A DNA stretch of 64,000 nucleotides, from contig JABWBO010000010.1 of assembly GCA_013360465.1 (NCBI GenBank), positions 45,792-109,791 of the forward strand, in the 5' to 3' direction. Position 1 is the stretch's first letter; each line of letters opens with the position of its first letter. The translations under genes and the position numbers were made by a program. This document shows positions 9,122 to 18,436 of the stretch, one piece after another. This stretch comes from Anaerolineae bacterium (GTDB lineage Bacteria > Chloroflexota > Anaerolineae > Aggregatilineales > Phototrophicaceae). A model generated the notes under the pieces. It was not told where the DNA came from. It ran no database searches and worked only from the letters and a program-made list of their open reading frames with translations.

Positions 9122-9355
9122 TTAGGGCTGCGCGATGGCTTGAAGGTTAGCCCGAATCGGTAGATCGTCGATGCTGCCGCGCGTACTCAGGTTCAGGATG
9201 GTCAGCCCGACGACTTCCTGTGTCTCAGGATCGATGCGCACCAGGATGTCGTCACCTGCCTCGCGGGAGATCGCCGGACGCGGCTCGCCGACTGAGAGAT
9301 AGAGCACATCGCCGATCGCATCGTAGGCGATCTGCATGATGTGCTTTTCTGTCAT
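9122..9355 (-). CDS. Small DUF2283-like protein
   Basis: A 77-residue protein beginning MTEKHIMQIAYDAIGDVLYL. The pattern of Tyr-Asp, Asp-Leu-Tyr and a later ILVRID segment is typical of DUF2283 proteins, small beta-rich proteins of unknown function. GGAGG at about 8 bases upstream supports the ATG at 9355 over a TTG 27 bases earlier. It lies about 50 bases upstream of the frameshifted DUF6650-like gene on the same strand. Both are small accessory genes, so a shared role is possible but unproven. Confidence 0.65.
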   Translation of the reverse strand: MTEKHIMQIAYDAIGDVLYLSVGEPRPAISREAGDDILVRIDPETQEVVGLTILNLSTRGSIDDLPIRANLQAIAQP

Positions 9356-9428
9356 ATCACCCCTCCGATAGACCCAACACAACTTCAGCGCCGGAGACTT
9401 CCTGGTAAACCCGTTCGCTCATGTTGGA

Positions 9429-10889
9429 TCAGCTTTGCAGCGGGCGGCGCTGCTCTGGGGCGAGCGGACTTTTCACGATCACGAACTGCGCCTGATCATG
9501 CATCGCCTCGATGCTGCGGGCGTTGCAGTAGCTCATGCCCGAAAGCAGCCCGCCGCGCAGCTTCTTCAGCACCTTAATCGCTTTACCCTTGTACGGCGTG
9601 AAGGTGGTGCGCCCCTCCGGCACATAGTCGTCGGCGCTGGTCGTGCTTTCGCCCAGCGCCCGGCGCTTCTCGAACGCCGACGCCGATGCCATGCCCCGCA
9701 CCATCTTCTTGAGCATGCCATCCTGTTCGACCGGTTCACCGGGGCTTTCTTCCGTGCCCGCCAGCAGCGAGCCGATCATGACGGTGTTCGCGCCGGCAGC
9801 GATGGCTTTCGCCACGTCGCCCGGCTTGCGAATGCCGCCATCGCCGATGATCGGCAGCCGATCCTGATCGCTGGCGAAGGCTTCCGCCGCGTTCATGATC
9901 GCCGTGATCTGGGGTATGCCCACCCCCGCCACGTCGCGTGTCTCACACACGTAGCCGGGACCGACCCCGACCTTGACGCCGTCCGCACCGGCGTCGCGCA
10001 CATAGCGCGCACCCTCCACCGTCGCCACGTTGCCGGCGACAATGGGCGTGCGAATGCGTTCTTCGATCTTCAGCCGCCGCAGGATTTCCTGCGTGTAATC
10101 CAGCTCGCCATGCGCGATATCCAGCACCAGTACATCGACCTCGGCTTCGACCAACCGCAGCGCGCGTTCAATGTCGCCTTCCTGCACACCAATCGCCGCA
10201 CCGACCATCAGCTGCCCTTTGGCATCCAGCGAGGCATGGGGGTAATGCTGGTAGTGTTCGTGATCTTTTGTGGTATAGACGCCCACCAGCCTGCCATCTT
10301 CGGCAACGACCGGGACCTTTTCGATGCGCCGCTGACGCATCACGGCGACCGCGCCCTCCAGCGTCGTGCCGGGCGGGACCGTCCACATGCGTTCGCGCGG
10401 CGTCATCACCTCGCGCAGGGGGGTGACTGGCTCGCCGGCGTCGAAGTCGCGCGGGGTGGCGATACCCACGAAGGCGCCGTCGAAGGACTCGCCCTCGTAG
10501 ATGATGACATAGCCGCGTTCGCGTTCGTGCAGCAGACGCTGGGCGTCGGCGATAGTAGCGTTTTCCGGGATGACCGGAGGATGATCTTCCATGACACGCA
10601 TCCGCTCTTTGACGCGCCGCGCTTCCTTCACCTGCTCGTCGATGCTCATGAAGCGGTGGATGACGCCGAACGCCCCCCACAGCGCCAGCGTCGTCGCCAT
10701 GCGCCAGCCTGTGACAGTATCCATGTTGGCGGAGAGGAGCGGAATGTGAATGGGAGGGACGCCGCGTGCAACCTGTGCCGACGTGTCGATTTCGCCGCTG
10801 AAGCGCGAGCGGATCGAAGACCGCCGAGGCACGAGCAGCACATCGTCGAAGCCGAGACCTTCGCCAAGTATTTTGGGATTCGTATTCAT
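9429..10889 (-). CDS. guaB: IMP dehydrogenase/GMP reductase family protein with CBS domains
   Basis: A 486-residue (beta/alpha)8-barrel enzyme of purine nucleotide metabolism with two CBS domains inserted at about 95-215. The start matches GuaB ([13 protein letters not shown]), and the catalytic Cys315 lies in GPGYVCETR; the family norm is [18 protein letters not shown] and [13 protein letters not shown] bind phosphate. The mobile flap is odd: the usual Arg-Tyr-Phe-Gln segment, whose Arg and Tyr serve hydrolysis in IMP dehydrogenase, is not visible, and the region reads [13 protein letters not shown]...YVPEG. The enzyme may therefore be a GMP reductase-like or otherwise altered member, as known for CBS-containing actinobacterial GuaB1. 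AAGG precedes the ATG by about 10 bases. Confidence 0.85.
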   Translation of the reverse strand: MNTNPKILGEGLGFDDVLLVPRRSSIRSRFSGEIDTSAQVARGVPPIHIPLLSANMDTVTGWRMATTLALWGAFGVIHRFMSIDEQVKEARRVKERMRVMEDHPPVIPENATIADAQRLLHERERGYVIIYEGESFDGAFVGIATPRDFDAGEPVTPLREVMTPRERMWTVPPGTTLEGAVAVMRQRRIEKVPVVAEDGRLVGVYTTKDHEHYQHYPHASLDAKGQLMVGAAIGVQEGDIERALRLVEAEVDVLVLDIAHGELDYTQEILRRLKIEERIRTPIVAGNVATVEGARYVRDAGADGVKVGVGPGYVCETRDVAGVGIPQITAIMNAAEAFASDQDRLPIIGDGGIRKPGDVAKAIAAGANTVMIGSLLAGTEESPGEPVEQDGMLKKMVRGMASASAFEKRRALGESTTSADDYVPEGRTTFTPYKGKAIKVLKKLRGGLLSGMSYCNARSIEAMHDQAQFVIVKSPLAPEQRRPLQS

Positions 10890-10990
10890 TTCTGGGATGC
10901 CTTACTGCGGTCCCTGCCGATAACCATCGTATTGTTGTGGAGGGCGGCTCATTTGTCGATACTGACCGCGCCCCTCCCGATTTGTTGATT

Positions 10991-13657
10991 TTAACCAGTC
11001 GTCTTCATGCCGGCGGCGATGCCGTTGATCGTCGCCAGCACGGCGTTGAGCAGCGCCTCGTGTTCGTTCGTGCCCGGCGCGGCTTCGCGCAGACGGCGCA
11101 GCAGACTCGTCTGTATGTAGTTGAGTGGATCGATGTACGGGTTGCGACGCTCAATCGAGCGTTTCATCACCGGGGCATGATCGAGCAGATCGGCGCTGCC
11201 CATGATCTGGCAGATGTGCTGCCGGGCGAGTCCGTGTTCCTCGGTGATGCGCTGGAAGATGCCCTCACGTACATCCTGATCGCGCACCAGGTCGGCGTAC
11301 AGCCGGGCGATGCCCATATCGGCTTTGGCGATATCCAGTTCGACGTTTTCCACCAAAGCACGGAAGAATGTCCACTTGTGATACATCTCCTGAAGTATCC
11401 GCAGCCCGCTCGGCGCGGCGCAGAACTGCTCCAGTGCCGTGCCCACGCCGAACCAGCTGGGGATGATAGCGCGGCTCTGCATCCAGGAGAACATCCAGGG
11501 GATGGCGCGGATCGACTCGAACCCTCCGGCGCTGCGTCTTGCCGGTCGGCTGCCGATGGGCAGACGCGCCAGTTCATTGATCGGAGTCGCCTGCTGCCAG
11601 TATTCCAGAAAGCCTGGCGTCTCGTAGACGAAGGTGCGGTAGGCAGCTTCGCTGGTTTCGGCAAGGCGCTGCATGGTCGCCCTCCAGTCGGGGTGAACCT
11701 GGGGACGGTTCGGCGCGCCGAGCGCGATCAGCGTGGCGTTCATGACCTGCTGTAAGTGCCGGCGGGCGATGGCGGCGTTGGCGTAACGGTAAGCGATCAC
11801 TTCACCCTGTTCGGTGATCTTGACCGAACCTTTCAGTGCGCCCGGCGGCTGAGACAGGATCGCCCGGTTGGTCGGTCCACCGCCGCGCCCAATGCTGCCG
11901 CCGCGTCCGTGAAACAGATCCATCTCGATGCCGTAGCGTTCGCAGGTTTCGGCGAGCGCCTGCTGCGCCTGATACAGCCCCCAGTTCGAGGCGAAATAGC
12001 CGCCGTCCTTGTTGCTGTCGCTGTAGCCGAGCATGATCTGCTGACGATCCCCGCGCCTGGCAAGGTGCGCACGGTAGCGGGGGTTCTCGAACAGCGCGGT
12101 CATGATCGCCGGGGCGCTTTGCAGGTCTTCGATGGTCTCGAAGAGCGGTGCTAGATCGACCGCATCGGCGACGCCGACTTCCTGAGCGAACAGGAGCAGA
12201 GTCAGGACATCGCTGGGCGCGGTACTCATGCTGGCGATGATGCTGTCGATGACGATGCGCCCATACGTGCGATGCGCTCTGCCGATCATGCGCCAGTTCT
12301 GGATGACCCGGTTGGTCGTCTCGGAAAGGTGCGCTTCGGTGGGGAAGAACGGGCGTGGGCTGGCGATTTCGGCATTGAGGAGGCGCTGTTTTTCTGCTTC
12401 AGGAAGCTGGGCGTAGTGTTCAACCTGTCCATAATGCCGAAGGAGTTCGTCCATCGTCGAACGGTGCAGGCGTGCGTCTTCGCGGATGTCCAACGGCACG
12501 ATGTGTAAGCCGAATAACCGCACTTTTTCGATCAACCGGCGCAGTGTGCCATCGGCGACGCAGCGCCCCCGGTTGCCGAGCAGGCTCTTGCGGACGATCA
12601 TCAGGTCGCTGAGCAGTTCTTCCTGCGAGCGATACTCGTCGCGTTCCAGCTTTTCCCAGATGATCGCCATCACCAGTCGATAAATTTCATCGGCGTCGCG
12701 TTCAGGGAAACCGGTCTTCGAGACCCAGCGCATTAATTCCTGGGAGACGCCGATTTCATCGATAGACTGCGTGAGGTGATCGCGCAGCAGGGTGACCTCT
12801 GCCTGATAAATCTGCCGCGCGGTGGCGCGCATCTTCGCCAGGGCGTCCAGGGTGACATCGGCGGTCACGTTGGGGTTGCCGTCGCGGTCTCCACCGATCC
12901 ACGAGGCGAAACGCAGCACTTCCGGCAGATCGCTCCAGTCGCCTTCGGGATAAACTTGTTCCAGCGCCGACCGCAGGTCTTCGTAGAGATCGATGGTCTG
13001 TTCCATGATCACCGAAGTGAGGAAGTACAGCCCAAAATCTACCTCGTCATCGACCTTCGGGCGCGAGGCGCGTGTGGGGCGGGTCTGCCAGAGTTCCTCG
13101 ATCTCCTCGCTCAGCGAAATCTCGATGCTCCGGCGCTCGCGGGGGAGCATAACCTCGCGCGAGCGGCTGGCGAGCAGGTCGGCAATATGCCGCAGCTTGA
13201 TCAGGATCTCTTTGCGCTTCGCTTCAGAAGGGTGCGCCGTGATGACCAGGCGCACGCGCAGTTTTTCCAGGGCGCGGCGCACCTCGGCGGCGCCGACCCC
13301 CGCTGCGCGGAGTTCGCGTATAGCGGCGTCGATATTTTCTGAGAGTTTGTTCTCTGCTTCGCGGGTGCGCAGCACGCGGATGCGCTGTTCGTCTTCGGCG
13401 ATGTTGATCAGTTGAAAATAGTTGCTAAAAGCCTTGGTCAGGATGCGCACCGAGTCCAGCGGCAGGTCGCGTATCGTTGCTTCCAGCGCTGCCGCCGCCT
13501 GCTCATCTCCCTGGCGGCGCGCCTTGGCGAGCGCGCGCACCTGTTCCACCAGGGCAAAGGCGTCATCGCCATGCTGATCGCGGATCACCATGCCGAGCAG
13601 ATTGCCGAGCAAGCGAATATCGGTACTCAACGCGCTGGCGAGGTCGTATTCCTGCAT
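10991..13657 (-). CDS. ppc: Phosphoenolpyruvate carboxylase
   Basis: Carboxylates phosphoenolpyruvate with bicarbonate to oxaloacetate, refilling the TCA cycle. The 888-residue length is normal. Catalytic and binding motifs are present: ITAHPSEAKRKE (family: LTAHPTE), GGDRDGNPNVT, MLGYSDSNKDGGYFASNW and FHGRGGSIGRGGGPT. The C-terminus is INGIAAGMKTTG rather than the common RNTG. The start at 13657 (MQEYDLA) has GAGGA 9 bases upstream; an open frame continues further upstream to 13792 but lacks conservation and runs into the inverted-repeat element. It follows the guaB-like gene by 101 bases on the same strand (ppc is upstream). Confidence 0.95.
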   Translation of the reverse strand: MQEYDLASALSTDIRLLGNLLGMVIRDQHGDDAFALVEQVRALAKARRQGDEQAAAALEATIRDLPLDSVRILTKAFSNYFQLINIAEDEQRIRVLRTREAENKLSENIDAAIRELRAAGVGAAEVRRALEKLRVRLVITAHPSEAKRKEILIKLRHIADLLASRSREVMLPRERRSIEISLSEEIEELWQTRPTRASRPKVDDEVDFGLYFLTSVIMEQTIDLYEDLRSALEQVYPEGDWSDLPEVLRFASWIGGDRDGNPNVTADVTLDALAKMRATARQIYQAEVTLLRDHLTQSIDEIGVSQELMRWVSKTGFPERDADEIYRLVMAIIWEKLERDEYRSQEELLSDLMIVRKSLLGNRGRCVADGTLRRLIEKVRLFGLHIVPLDIREDARLHRSTMDELLRHYGQVEHYAQLPEAEKQRLLNAEIASPRPFFPTEAHLSETTNRVIQNWRMIGRAHRTYGRIVIDSIIASMSTAPSDVLTLLLFAQEVGVADAVDLAPLFETIEDLQSAPAIMTALFENPRYRAHLARRGDRQQIMLGYSDSNKDGGYFASNWGLYQAQQALAETCERYGIEMDLFHGRGGSIGRGGGPTNRAILSQPPGALKGSVKITEQGEVIAYRYANAAIARRHLQQVMNATLIALGAPNRPQVHPDWRATMQRLAETSEAAYRTFVYETPGFLEYWQQATPINELARLPIGSRPARRSAGGFESIRAIPWMFSWMQSRAIIPSWFGVGTALEQFCAAPSGLRILQEMYHKWTFFRALVENVELDIAKADMGIARLYADLVRDQDVREGIFQRITEEHGLARQHICQIMGSADLLDHAPVMKRSIERRNPYIDPLNYIQTSLLRRLREAAPGTNEHEALLNAVLATINGIAAGMKTTG

Positions 13658-13741
13658 GTCTGTTGTCCTCACAGGTGCGATACGCTGAATCTTACCGCAA
13701 ACCGCGAGGAAAACGACAGGGGGGCTGTCGGATTTAGGGTC

Positions 13742-13852
13742 TGTCTGCAAACTGCTTACCTCACCCCGTTTCGCTGCGCTCAACCGCCCCAATTGGAGAG
13801 GGGCAGGGGGTGAGGTTGGGGTGAGGTTGTGTGAAGACCGGGTTTGCAGACA
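13742..13852. repeat. Short palindromic element with 11-bp terminal inverted repeats
   Basis: TGTCTGCAAAC at 13742-13752 and its exact complement GTTTGCAGACA at 13842-13852 bound a 111-bp element. Inside, ACCTCACCCC (13758-13767) is matched by two complements GGGGTGAGGT (13807-13816 and 13818-13827). The sequence can fold into a long hairpin and looks like a MITE or other small repeat. No clear target-site duplication flanks it. It ends 4 bases before the stop of the ABC permease gene and lies upstream of ppc, so it may also act as a transcript end for the exporter operon. Confidence 0.7.
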
Positions 13853-13856
13853 CGCT

Positions 13857-14792
13857 CTAGTAGTTGGTCTCCAGGTCGATGACGCCTTTTTCGCGCGCCT
13901 GACGCATCGACCAGCGGTAGACGAATGCCGCGCTGATCCATAGCCCGACCGACATCGCCAGCAGGATGAAGGTGATGGCGGTGTTATCCAGGGCAGCGAA
14001 CGTCTGGAAACCGATCATGTTCGCTCCCAGGAGCGCGCGGCGCATCGCCTCCAGCCAGTAGGTCGCCGGGAAGATCAGCCCGATTTCGCGCAGCACCGGC
14101 GGCAGGATGTCGAGAGGGAAGAGCGCCCCGGCGAACAGATAGAGCGCCCCGGAGATCAGCTCACCCGCCTGCCAGGCATTCCGCCCAAGCTGGAAAGAGA
14201 TCGCCCCGATAATCAGCCCCAGCCCAGAGAGCGTGGTCAGCCCCAGCACGATGCTGGCGATCAGGAACGGCAGGTCAATCGAACCGAAAGTGATCGGGAT
14301 GCCGAACAGCAGCACGCCGAAGACTGTCACGATGATCGTCGAGATCGTGCCGATGAGCAGGCGGGCAGCGCCGCGCCCGCACAGATAGGCATAGCCAACC
14401 AGCGGAGACGTGTAAAGCTGCTTGGCAGTTCGGTAATGTTCACGGTCGTCGATCACCGCCCAGCTGATGCCCGCCAGCATCCCGCCGACGATGATGTACA
14501 GGGCGTTGCCCAGATAGATGTAGGCGAAGATCGGCTGCTGTGTCGCGCCGTCCGTGATGACGCTGTACATGACCACCAGGATCATGACGCTGGCGAGTGG
14601 GCGGGCGAACGAGTAGACCGCGAACAGCAGAGGGTCCGCCCAGTTGGACTCGATCTGCCAGCCGAGCCATGCCCCCAGGATGAACGAACGCAGGGCATCG
14701 CTCCGCTGAACGAAAGGCAGGCTCAGCAGGCGGTCGGCGAAACCCATTGGGCGGTGGTCGCCTTCGGGGCGTGCCGAGGATAGTGTGATCAT
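13857..14792 (-). CDS. ABC-2 type exporter permease
   Basis: A 311-residue integral membrane protein with about six transmembrane segments after a short cytoplasmic start. It has the overall look of ABC-2 permeases: a tail-end segment LFPLDILPPVLREIGLIFPATYWLEAMRR type motif (about 230-255) near the inner loop before the last helices. The ATG at 14792 has GGAGG 11 bases upstream and follows the preceding permease gene by 4 bases. With the upstream permease and ATPase it forms one exporter with two different membrane halves. The substrate is unknown; drugs, lipids or polysaccharides are typical of the class. Confidence 0.88.
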   Translation of the reverse strand: MITLSSARPEGDHRPMGFADRLLSLPFVQRSDALRSFILGAWLGWQIESNWADPLLFAVYSFARPLASVMILVVMYSVITDGATQQPIFAYIYLGNALYIIVGGMLAGISWAVIDDREHYRTAKQLYTSPLVGYAYLCGRGAARLLIGTISTIIVTVFGVLLFGIPITFGSIDLPFLIASIVLGLTTLSGLGLIIGAISFQLGRNAWQAGELISGALYLFAGALFPLDILPPVLREIGLIFPATYWLEAMRRALLGANMIGFQTFAALDNTAITFILLAMSVGLWISAAFVYRWSMRQAREKGVIDLETNY

Positions 14793-14796
14793 GTGC

Positions 14797-15654
14797 TTAA
14801 CGCCTCCGCTCGATCAGCCGACCCTCACGCCGCCCGATCTCTTCCAGCTTGGTGAGCATGAACCGCGCCGCCGCCAGGAAGAAGACCGATAGGATGAGCA
14901 GGATGATCGCTTCAACTTCAACGGACAGGAAGCCGAGCGTCGCGTCGCCGGCGAAGAGCAGCTGGCGCATGCCGTCCATGCCGAGGGTCAGCGGGATGAG
15001 CGACGAAGCCGCCGCGACCCAGAAGCCGAGCGCCCGCACCGGAAAGTAAAACCCCGATGCCAGATAGATCGGCTCCTGCAAGAGGTTCGCCAGATGCCAG
15101 GCTTCGCGCCCGGAGGCGAGGAACACCGCCGCAAACATCATGCCCATGCCGTAGAGGGCGATCATCGTCAGGAAGAAAATGGCGATCAACAGCGGCACAC
15201 TGCTGATCGTGTAGGTGACGCTGAACGCCAGCGAACACACGATCAGGATGATCGCCGCGCGCGTCACGGTCATGACGAAGCCGCCGACCGCCATGCCGAG
15301 CAGGATCGCCATCAGCGGTCCGGGGCTGAGGATATAGATCTCCAGGTTGCCGCCCTCTTTATCCCAGTAAAGCTGGCTCGCCATCGCCCACAGGATATTC
15401 AGCCAGAATGCCGTCATCGCTCCGCCCAGGACGACGAAGCCGACGTATTCTTCTGGCGCGCCGACGGCTTGATAGACGAAGACGTAGCCGGCCGTCGCCG
15501 CCAGCGGCAGCACTGTTTCGAAGAACAGCCAGCTGCGCTCGCGGACGAGCGACCCGACGATACGCGGATAGGCGCGCGCCCACATCGTGCGCCAGAATAA
15601 CATCGCGCCGGTCGCTTTGGCTGTCGGCGGGGCGGGCGTTTTAATCTGAGTCAT
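14797..15654 (-). CDS. ABC-2 type exporter permease
   Basis: A 285-residue membrane protein with about six transmembrane segments, for example FVMTVTRAAIILIVCSLAF and a later LLIAIFFLTMIALYGMGMM segment. It shares the ABC-2 fold with the next gene and likely forms a heterodimer with it. The start overlaps the stop of the ATPase gene by 4 bases (ATGA), which indicates coupled translation. A short Arg-rich tail ends the protein. Substrate unknown. Confidence 0.88.
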   Translation of the reverse strand: MTQIKTPAPPTAKATGAMLFWRTMWARAYPRIVGSLVRERSWLFFETVLPLAATAGYVFVYQAVGAPEEYVGFVVLGGAMTAFWLNILWAMASQLYWDKEGGNLEIYILSPGPLMAILLGMAVGGFVMTVTRAAIILIVCSLAFSVTYTISSVPLLIAIFFLTMIALYGMGMMFAAVFLASGREAWHLANLLQEPIYLASGFYFPVRALGFWVAAASSLIPLTLGMDGMRQLLFAGDATLGFLSVEVEAIILLILSVFFLAAARFMLTKLEEIGRREGRLIERRR

Positions 15655-16688
15655 CGCCCTTCTCCGGTACTGTTCTGGCTGGTGTCTTCATCGAGCCGCC
15701 GCCCGACCAGCTGGGTGAAGACATCTTCCAGCGTCGGCTCGCGCTTTTCCAGCGAGAGCAGCCCGGAACCGCGCCCGGACAGGTGCGCCAGGACGGCGGG
15801 CAGGGCATCTTCACCCTCAAGGGACAGGCGCAGTTCGCTGAAATCGATCTGGTCGGCGATGGTCACGCTGCGCACGCCGGGCACGGCTTCGATGACATCT
15901 TCCGGGGAGGTTGGTTTACGAAGCGGTTGAATCTTGAGATTGAAGAGGGTCTCCGATTGCAGACGGCGCTTGAGATTTTCCGGCGAATCACAGATCAGCG
16001 TCTTACCCTTGTCGATGATCGCCAGTCGGTCGCAGAGTTCGTCGGCTTCCGCCATATAGTGGGTGGTCAGCAGCAGGGTGCGGTCAGGGTTCTGCGCCAT
16101 CCAATCCTTGACGAAGTCGCGCACGTCGCGTGCGGCGGTGACATCGAGACCGAGCGTGGGTTCGTCCAGGAAGACGACTCTGGGGTCGCTGATGAATCCG
16201 CGAATGAAGTTCATCTTCTGCCTCAGCCCGGTCGAGAGATCGCTGATCTTGGTGCTGCGGCGGTCGTAGATGCCGACCATCTGCATCATCTCCGCCAGAC
16301 GGCTCTTGATCGTCTTGTTGTCCAGTCCATAGAAGCGGGCGAACATCCATAAATTCTCTTCGACCGTGAGCAGCCCGAAGCCGCTCGTTTCGCCGCCGCT
16401 GACCATGCTGATGCGCCGGCGCACCTCCTGCGTCTGCGTGGTCACGTCCAACCCATCGACTTTGGCGGTCCCGCTGCTGGGCAGGAGCAGCGTCGCCAGA
16501 ATCTTGATCAGGGTAGTCTTGCCTGCGCCGTTGGGACCGAGCAGCCCGAAAAGCTCGCCGCGCGGCACTTCCATCGACACGCCATCCAGCGCGATCAGGG
16601 TCTTGGCTTCGCCTTTCCGCTTGCCGCCGCGAATCTTGTAGATGCGGCGTACATCATGTGTCTCTACCGCAAGAGAGATGCTTGACAT
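15651..16688 (-). CDS. ABC exporter ATP-binding protein
   Basis: A 345-residue ATPase that powers the two permeases that follow. It has Walker A (GPNGAGKTT), an ABC signature (LSTGLRQK), Walker B (VVFLDEPTLGLD) and the H-loop His (TTHYMAEA). After the nucleotide-binding domain (about 10-240) comes a C-terminal region of about 100 residues ending in LEDVFTQLVGRRL, typical of daunorubicin-resistance/DrrA-type ATPases. The start is set at ATG 16688 (MSSISLAVE); an ATG at 16736 would add 16 residues without support. GAAC repeats at 16769-16802 lie upstream and may regulate the operon. Confidence 0.92.
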   Translation of the reverse strand: MSSISLAVETHDVRRIYKIRGGKRKGEAKTLIALDGVSMEVPRGELFGLLGPNGAGKTTLIKILATLLLPSSGTAKVDGLDVTTQTQEVRRRISMVSGGETSGFGLLTVEENLWMFARFYGLDNKTIKSRLAEMMQMVGIYDRRSTKISDLSTGLRQKMNFIRGFISDPRVVFLDEPTLGLDVTAARDVRDFVKDWMAQNPDRTLLLTTHYMAEADELCDRLAIIDKGKTLICDSPENLKRRLQSETLFNLKIQPLRKPTSPEDVIEAVPGVRSVTIADQIDFSELRLSLEGEDALPAVLAHLSGRGSGLLSLEKREPTLEDVFTQLVGRRLDEDTSQNSTGEGR

Positions 16689-16768
16689 GAGCAGAACTCG
16701 CTTCCTGAAGATATCATTCGATGGTCCGCCGGGCATCGCAGGTACGGATCGTTTGGTGGCGCAAGCGT

Positions 16769-16802
16769 GAACCGTTATGAACTGTAATGGAACGCAATGA
16801 AC
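16769..16802. promoter_or_regulatory. Four phased GAAC repeats, possible operator
   Basis: GAAC occurs at 16769, 16779, 16790 and 16799, three of the four preceded by T, so the spacing is 9-11 bases, about one helical turn. The block is AT-rich and lies between the divergent ABC exporter operon and the M1 peptidase gene, 80 bases upstream of the ATPase start. Phased direct repeats fit binding of a regulator along one DNA face. No regulator gene is adjacent. Confidence 0.4.
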
Positions 16803-16915
16803 TATATTTGTCCATCATAGTAGAAGGGTCTCGCCGCGTCAAGGCACTGCTCCGCGCAAAGTGACAGAACCTTCGTCGGTGATTTCGTGTATAGTCAGCA
16901 GACATGGAGGGCACA

Positions 16916-18388
16916 ATGCTATCGAACCAGGCTCCACGCCGTCACTCTCGCCTATCTCATCCAGCCCTGACCCTGATCGGGCTGATCTTCTTCGCTTACT
17001 TTGCCGGCACAGGAATCCTTCTGGCGCAGTCGCCCGGCGATGTCGGCGTGGACGATCCGTATTTTCCAAATCTGGGCAACGGCGGCTACGATGTACTGCA
17101 CTATACCATCGACGCGCGCTTTGACGTAGAAGCCAACACGCTCCAAGCCACGACACTGATCGACGCTCAGGCGGCGCAGGCGCTGAGCCGTCTGAACCTG
17201 GACTTTCAGCGTATCGACATCGGGAGTGTACGAGTAGATGAAGGCGAGGCGTCGTTCGAGCAGAGGAACGGCGAGCTGACGATCACCCCGGCGGCGGCGA
17301 TCAGCGAAGGGCAGGTGTTTCGCGTCGAAGTGCGCTACGGCGGCAGCCCCTCCAGCTATCCTTTCCAGCAAACCATCGCCGACCTCGGTTGGTATGACCT
17401 GGAGTCTCATCTGGTGGGTATGGGCGAACCTGCTGGCTCATCCACCTGGTATCCGGTCAACGAGCATCCCTCCGACAAGGCGACTTATACCTTCCGTCTG
17501 ACTGCGCCAAAGCCTTACATGGCAGTCGCCAGCGGCGTGCTGGTCGAACGGATCGTCGGTGCGGACGAGACGACTTATGTCTGGGAAATGCGGCAGCCGA
17601 TGGCGAGCTACCTGACCCTGGTGGCGGTGGGCGAATTTGTTGAGATCAGCGATGAGACGGCGGATGGGCTGCCGATTCGCAGCTACGCCCCGCCCCACCT
17701 GGTGCGCCGCGCCGAAACCGCCTTTGCCCGGACCAGCGAGATCATCGCCGCCTATGAAGCCCTGTTCGGTGACTACCCGTTTGAAGCGGTGGGCGGGCTG
17801 GTCGTGGATGGGGGGTTCGGTTTCGCGCTCGAAACCCAGTCCATGCCCATTTACGACGGCATGATCATCCGCGCGCCAATCAACCTCAGTGAACAGTTCA
17901 TTGCCCACGAGCTGGCGCACCAGTGGTTCGGCAACAGCGTCAGCCCGGCGACCTGGCGCGACATCTGGCTCAACGAGGGCTTCGCGACTTATGCGTCCTG
18001 GCTGTGGGTCGAACAGAGCGCCGGTCTATCGGTCTTCGGCAATCTGGCGCGGAACAGTTATGTCGAACTGCGCAACAGCCGGCGGCTTGCTCGACCAGGA
18101 GATGCCAGGGGACCGGTCACCGGCGACCCAGGGGTAGAAGCGATCTTCGATGGCGAGGTCATCTATACGCGCGGCGCGGTGACTCTGCATGCGCTGCGCC
18201 TGAAGGTTGGCGATGACGCCTTCTTCGAAATCGTGCGCACTTACTACGACCGTTTCAAGTTCGGCAACGCTTCGACCGGAGATTTCATCGCCGTTGCCGA
18301 AGAGGTGAGCGGCGCAGATCTGAGCGACTTCTTCGAGGGGTGGCTCTTTGAAGCGGATGTGCCGCTGATTCCTGAACTGGAATCGTGA
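16916..18388 (+). CDS. Secreted M1-family metallopeptidase (aminopeptidase N-like)
   Basis: A 490-residue zinc peptidase with an N-terminal hydrophobic signal segment (about 18-40, ending near ILLAQS). The zinc site is complete: HELAH with His331, Glu332 and His335, and Glu354 in NEGFATY. The substrate-binding GAMEN motif is replaced by FALETQ, as seen in some bacterial M1 members. The protein lacks the large C-terminal helical domain of full-length aminopeptidase N. A GGAGGG lies 4 bases before the ATG at 16916; the in-frame ATG at 16904 overlaps that site and is less likely. A -10-like TATAGT is at 16890-16895. It probably degrades peptides outside the membrane. Confidence 0.9.
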   Translation: MLSNQAPRRHSRLSHPALTLIGLIFFAYFAGTGILLAQSPGDVGVDDPYFPNLGNGGYDVLHYTIDARFDVEANTLQATTLIDAQAAQALSRLNLDFQRIDIGSVRVDEGEASFEQRNGELTITPAAAISEGQVFRVEVRYGGSPSSYPFQQTIADLGWYDLESHLVGMGEPAGSSTWYPVNEHPSDKATYTFRLTAPKPYMAVASGVLVERIVGADETTYVWEMRQPMASYLTLVAVGEFVEISDETADGLPIRSYAPPHLVRRAETAFARTSEIIAAYEALFGDYPFEAVGGLVVDGGFGFALETQSMPIYDGMIIRAPINLSEQFIAHELAHQWFGNSVSPATWRDIWLNEGFATYASWLWVEQSAGLSVFGNLARNSYVELRNSRRLARPGDARGPVTGDPGVEAIFDGEVIYTRGAVTLHALRLKVGDDAFFEIVRTYYDRFKFGNASTGDFIAVAEEVSGADLSDFFEGWLFEADVPLIPELES

Positions 18389-18403
18389 GCTTACGGTAAA
18401 ATG

Positions 18404-18432
18404 ATCCCCGTCGCGAAGTGACGGGGATTTTC
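18404..18432 (+). terminator. Rho-independent terminator overlapping the next gene's leader
   Basis: ATCCCCGTC (18404-18412) pairs perfectly with GACGGGGAT (18420-18428) around a 7-base loop and is followed by TTTTCTT. It ends the M1 peptidase gene. It lies only a few bases before the ATG at 18437 of the next gene and its 3' arm contains the only G-rich ribosome-binding-like segment, so it may also limit translation or transcription of that gene. Confidence 0.75.
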
Positions 18433-18436
18433 TTGT

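Noticed and set aside
10938..10979. Imperfect GC-rich hairpin after ppc
   Set aside because: GGAGGG and CCCTCC arms pair with bulges and no T-run follows; too weak to call a terminator.
9435..10988. A 517-codon plus-strand frame opposite the guaB-like gene
   Set aside because: Same reason: an antisense shadow with Arg/His-rich composition, while the minus-strand gene has clear IMPDH motifs.
13658..13792. N-terminal extension of the ppc frame
   Set aside because: It runs into the inverted-repeat element and lacks similarity to PEP carboxylase; the ATG at 13657 has GAGGA upstream.
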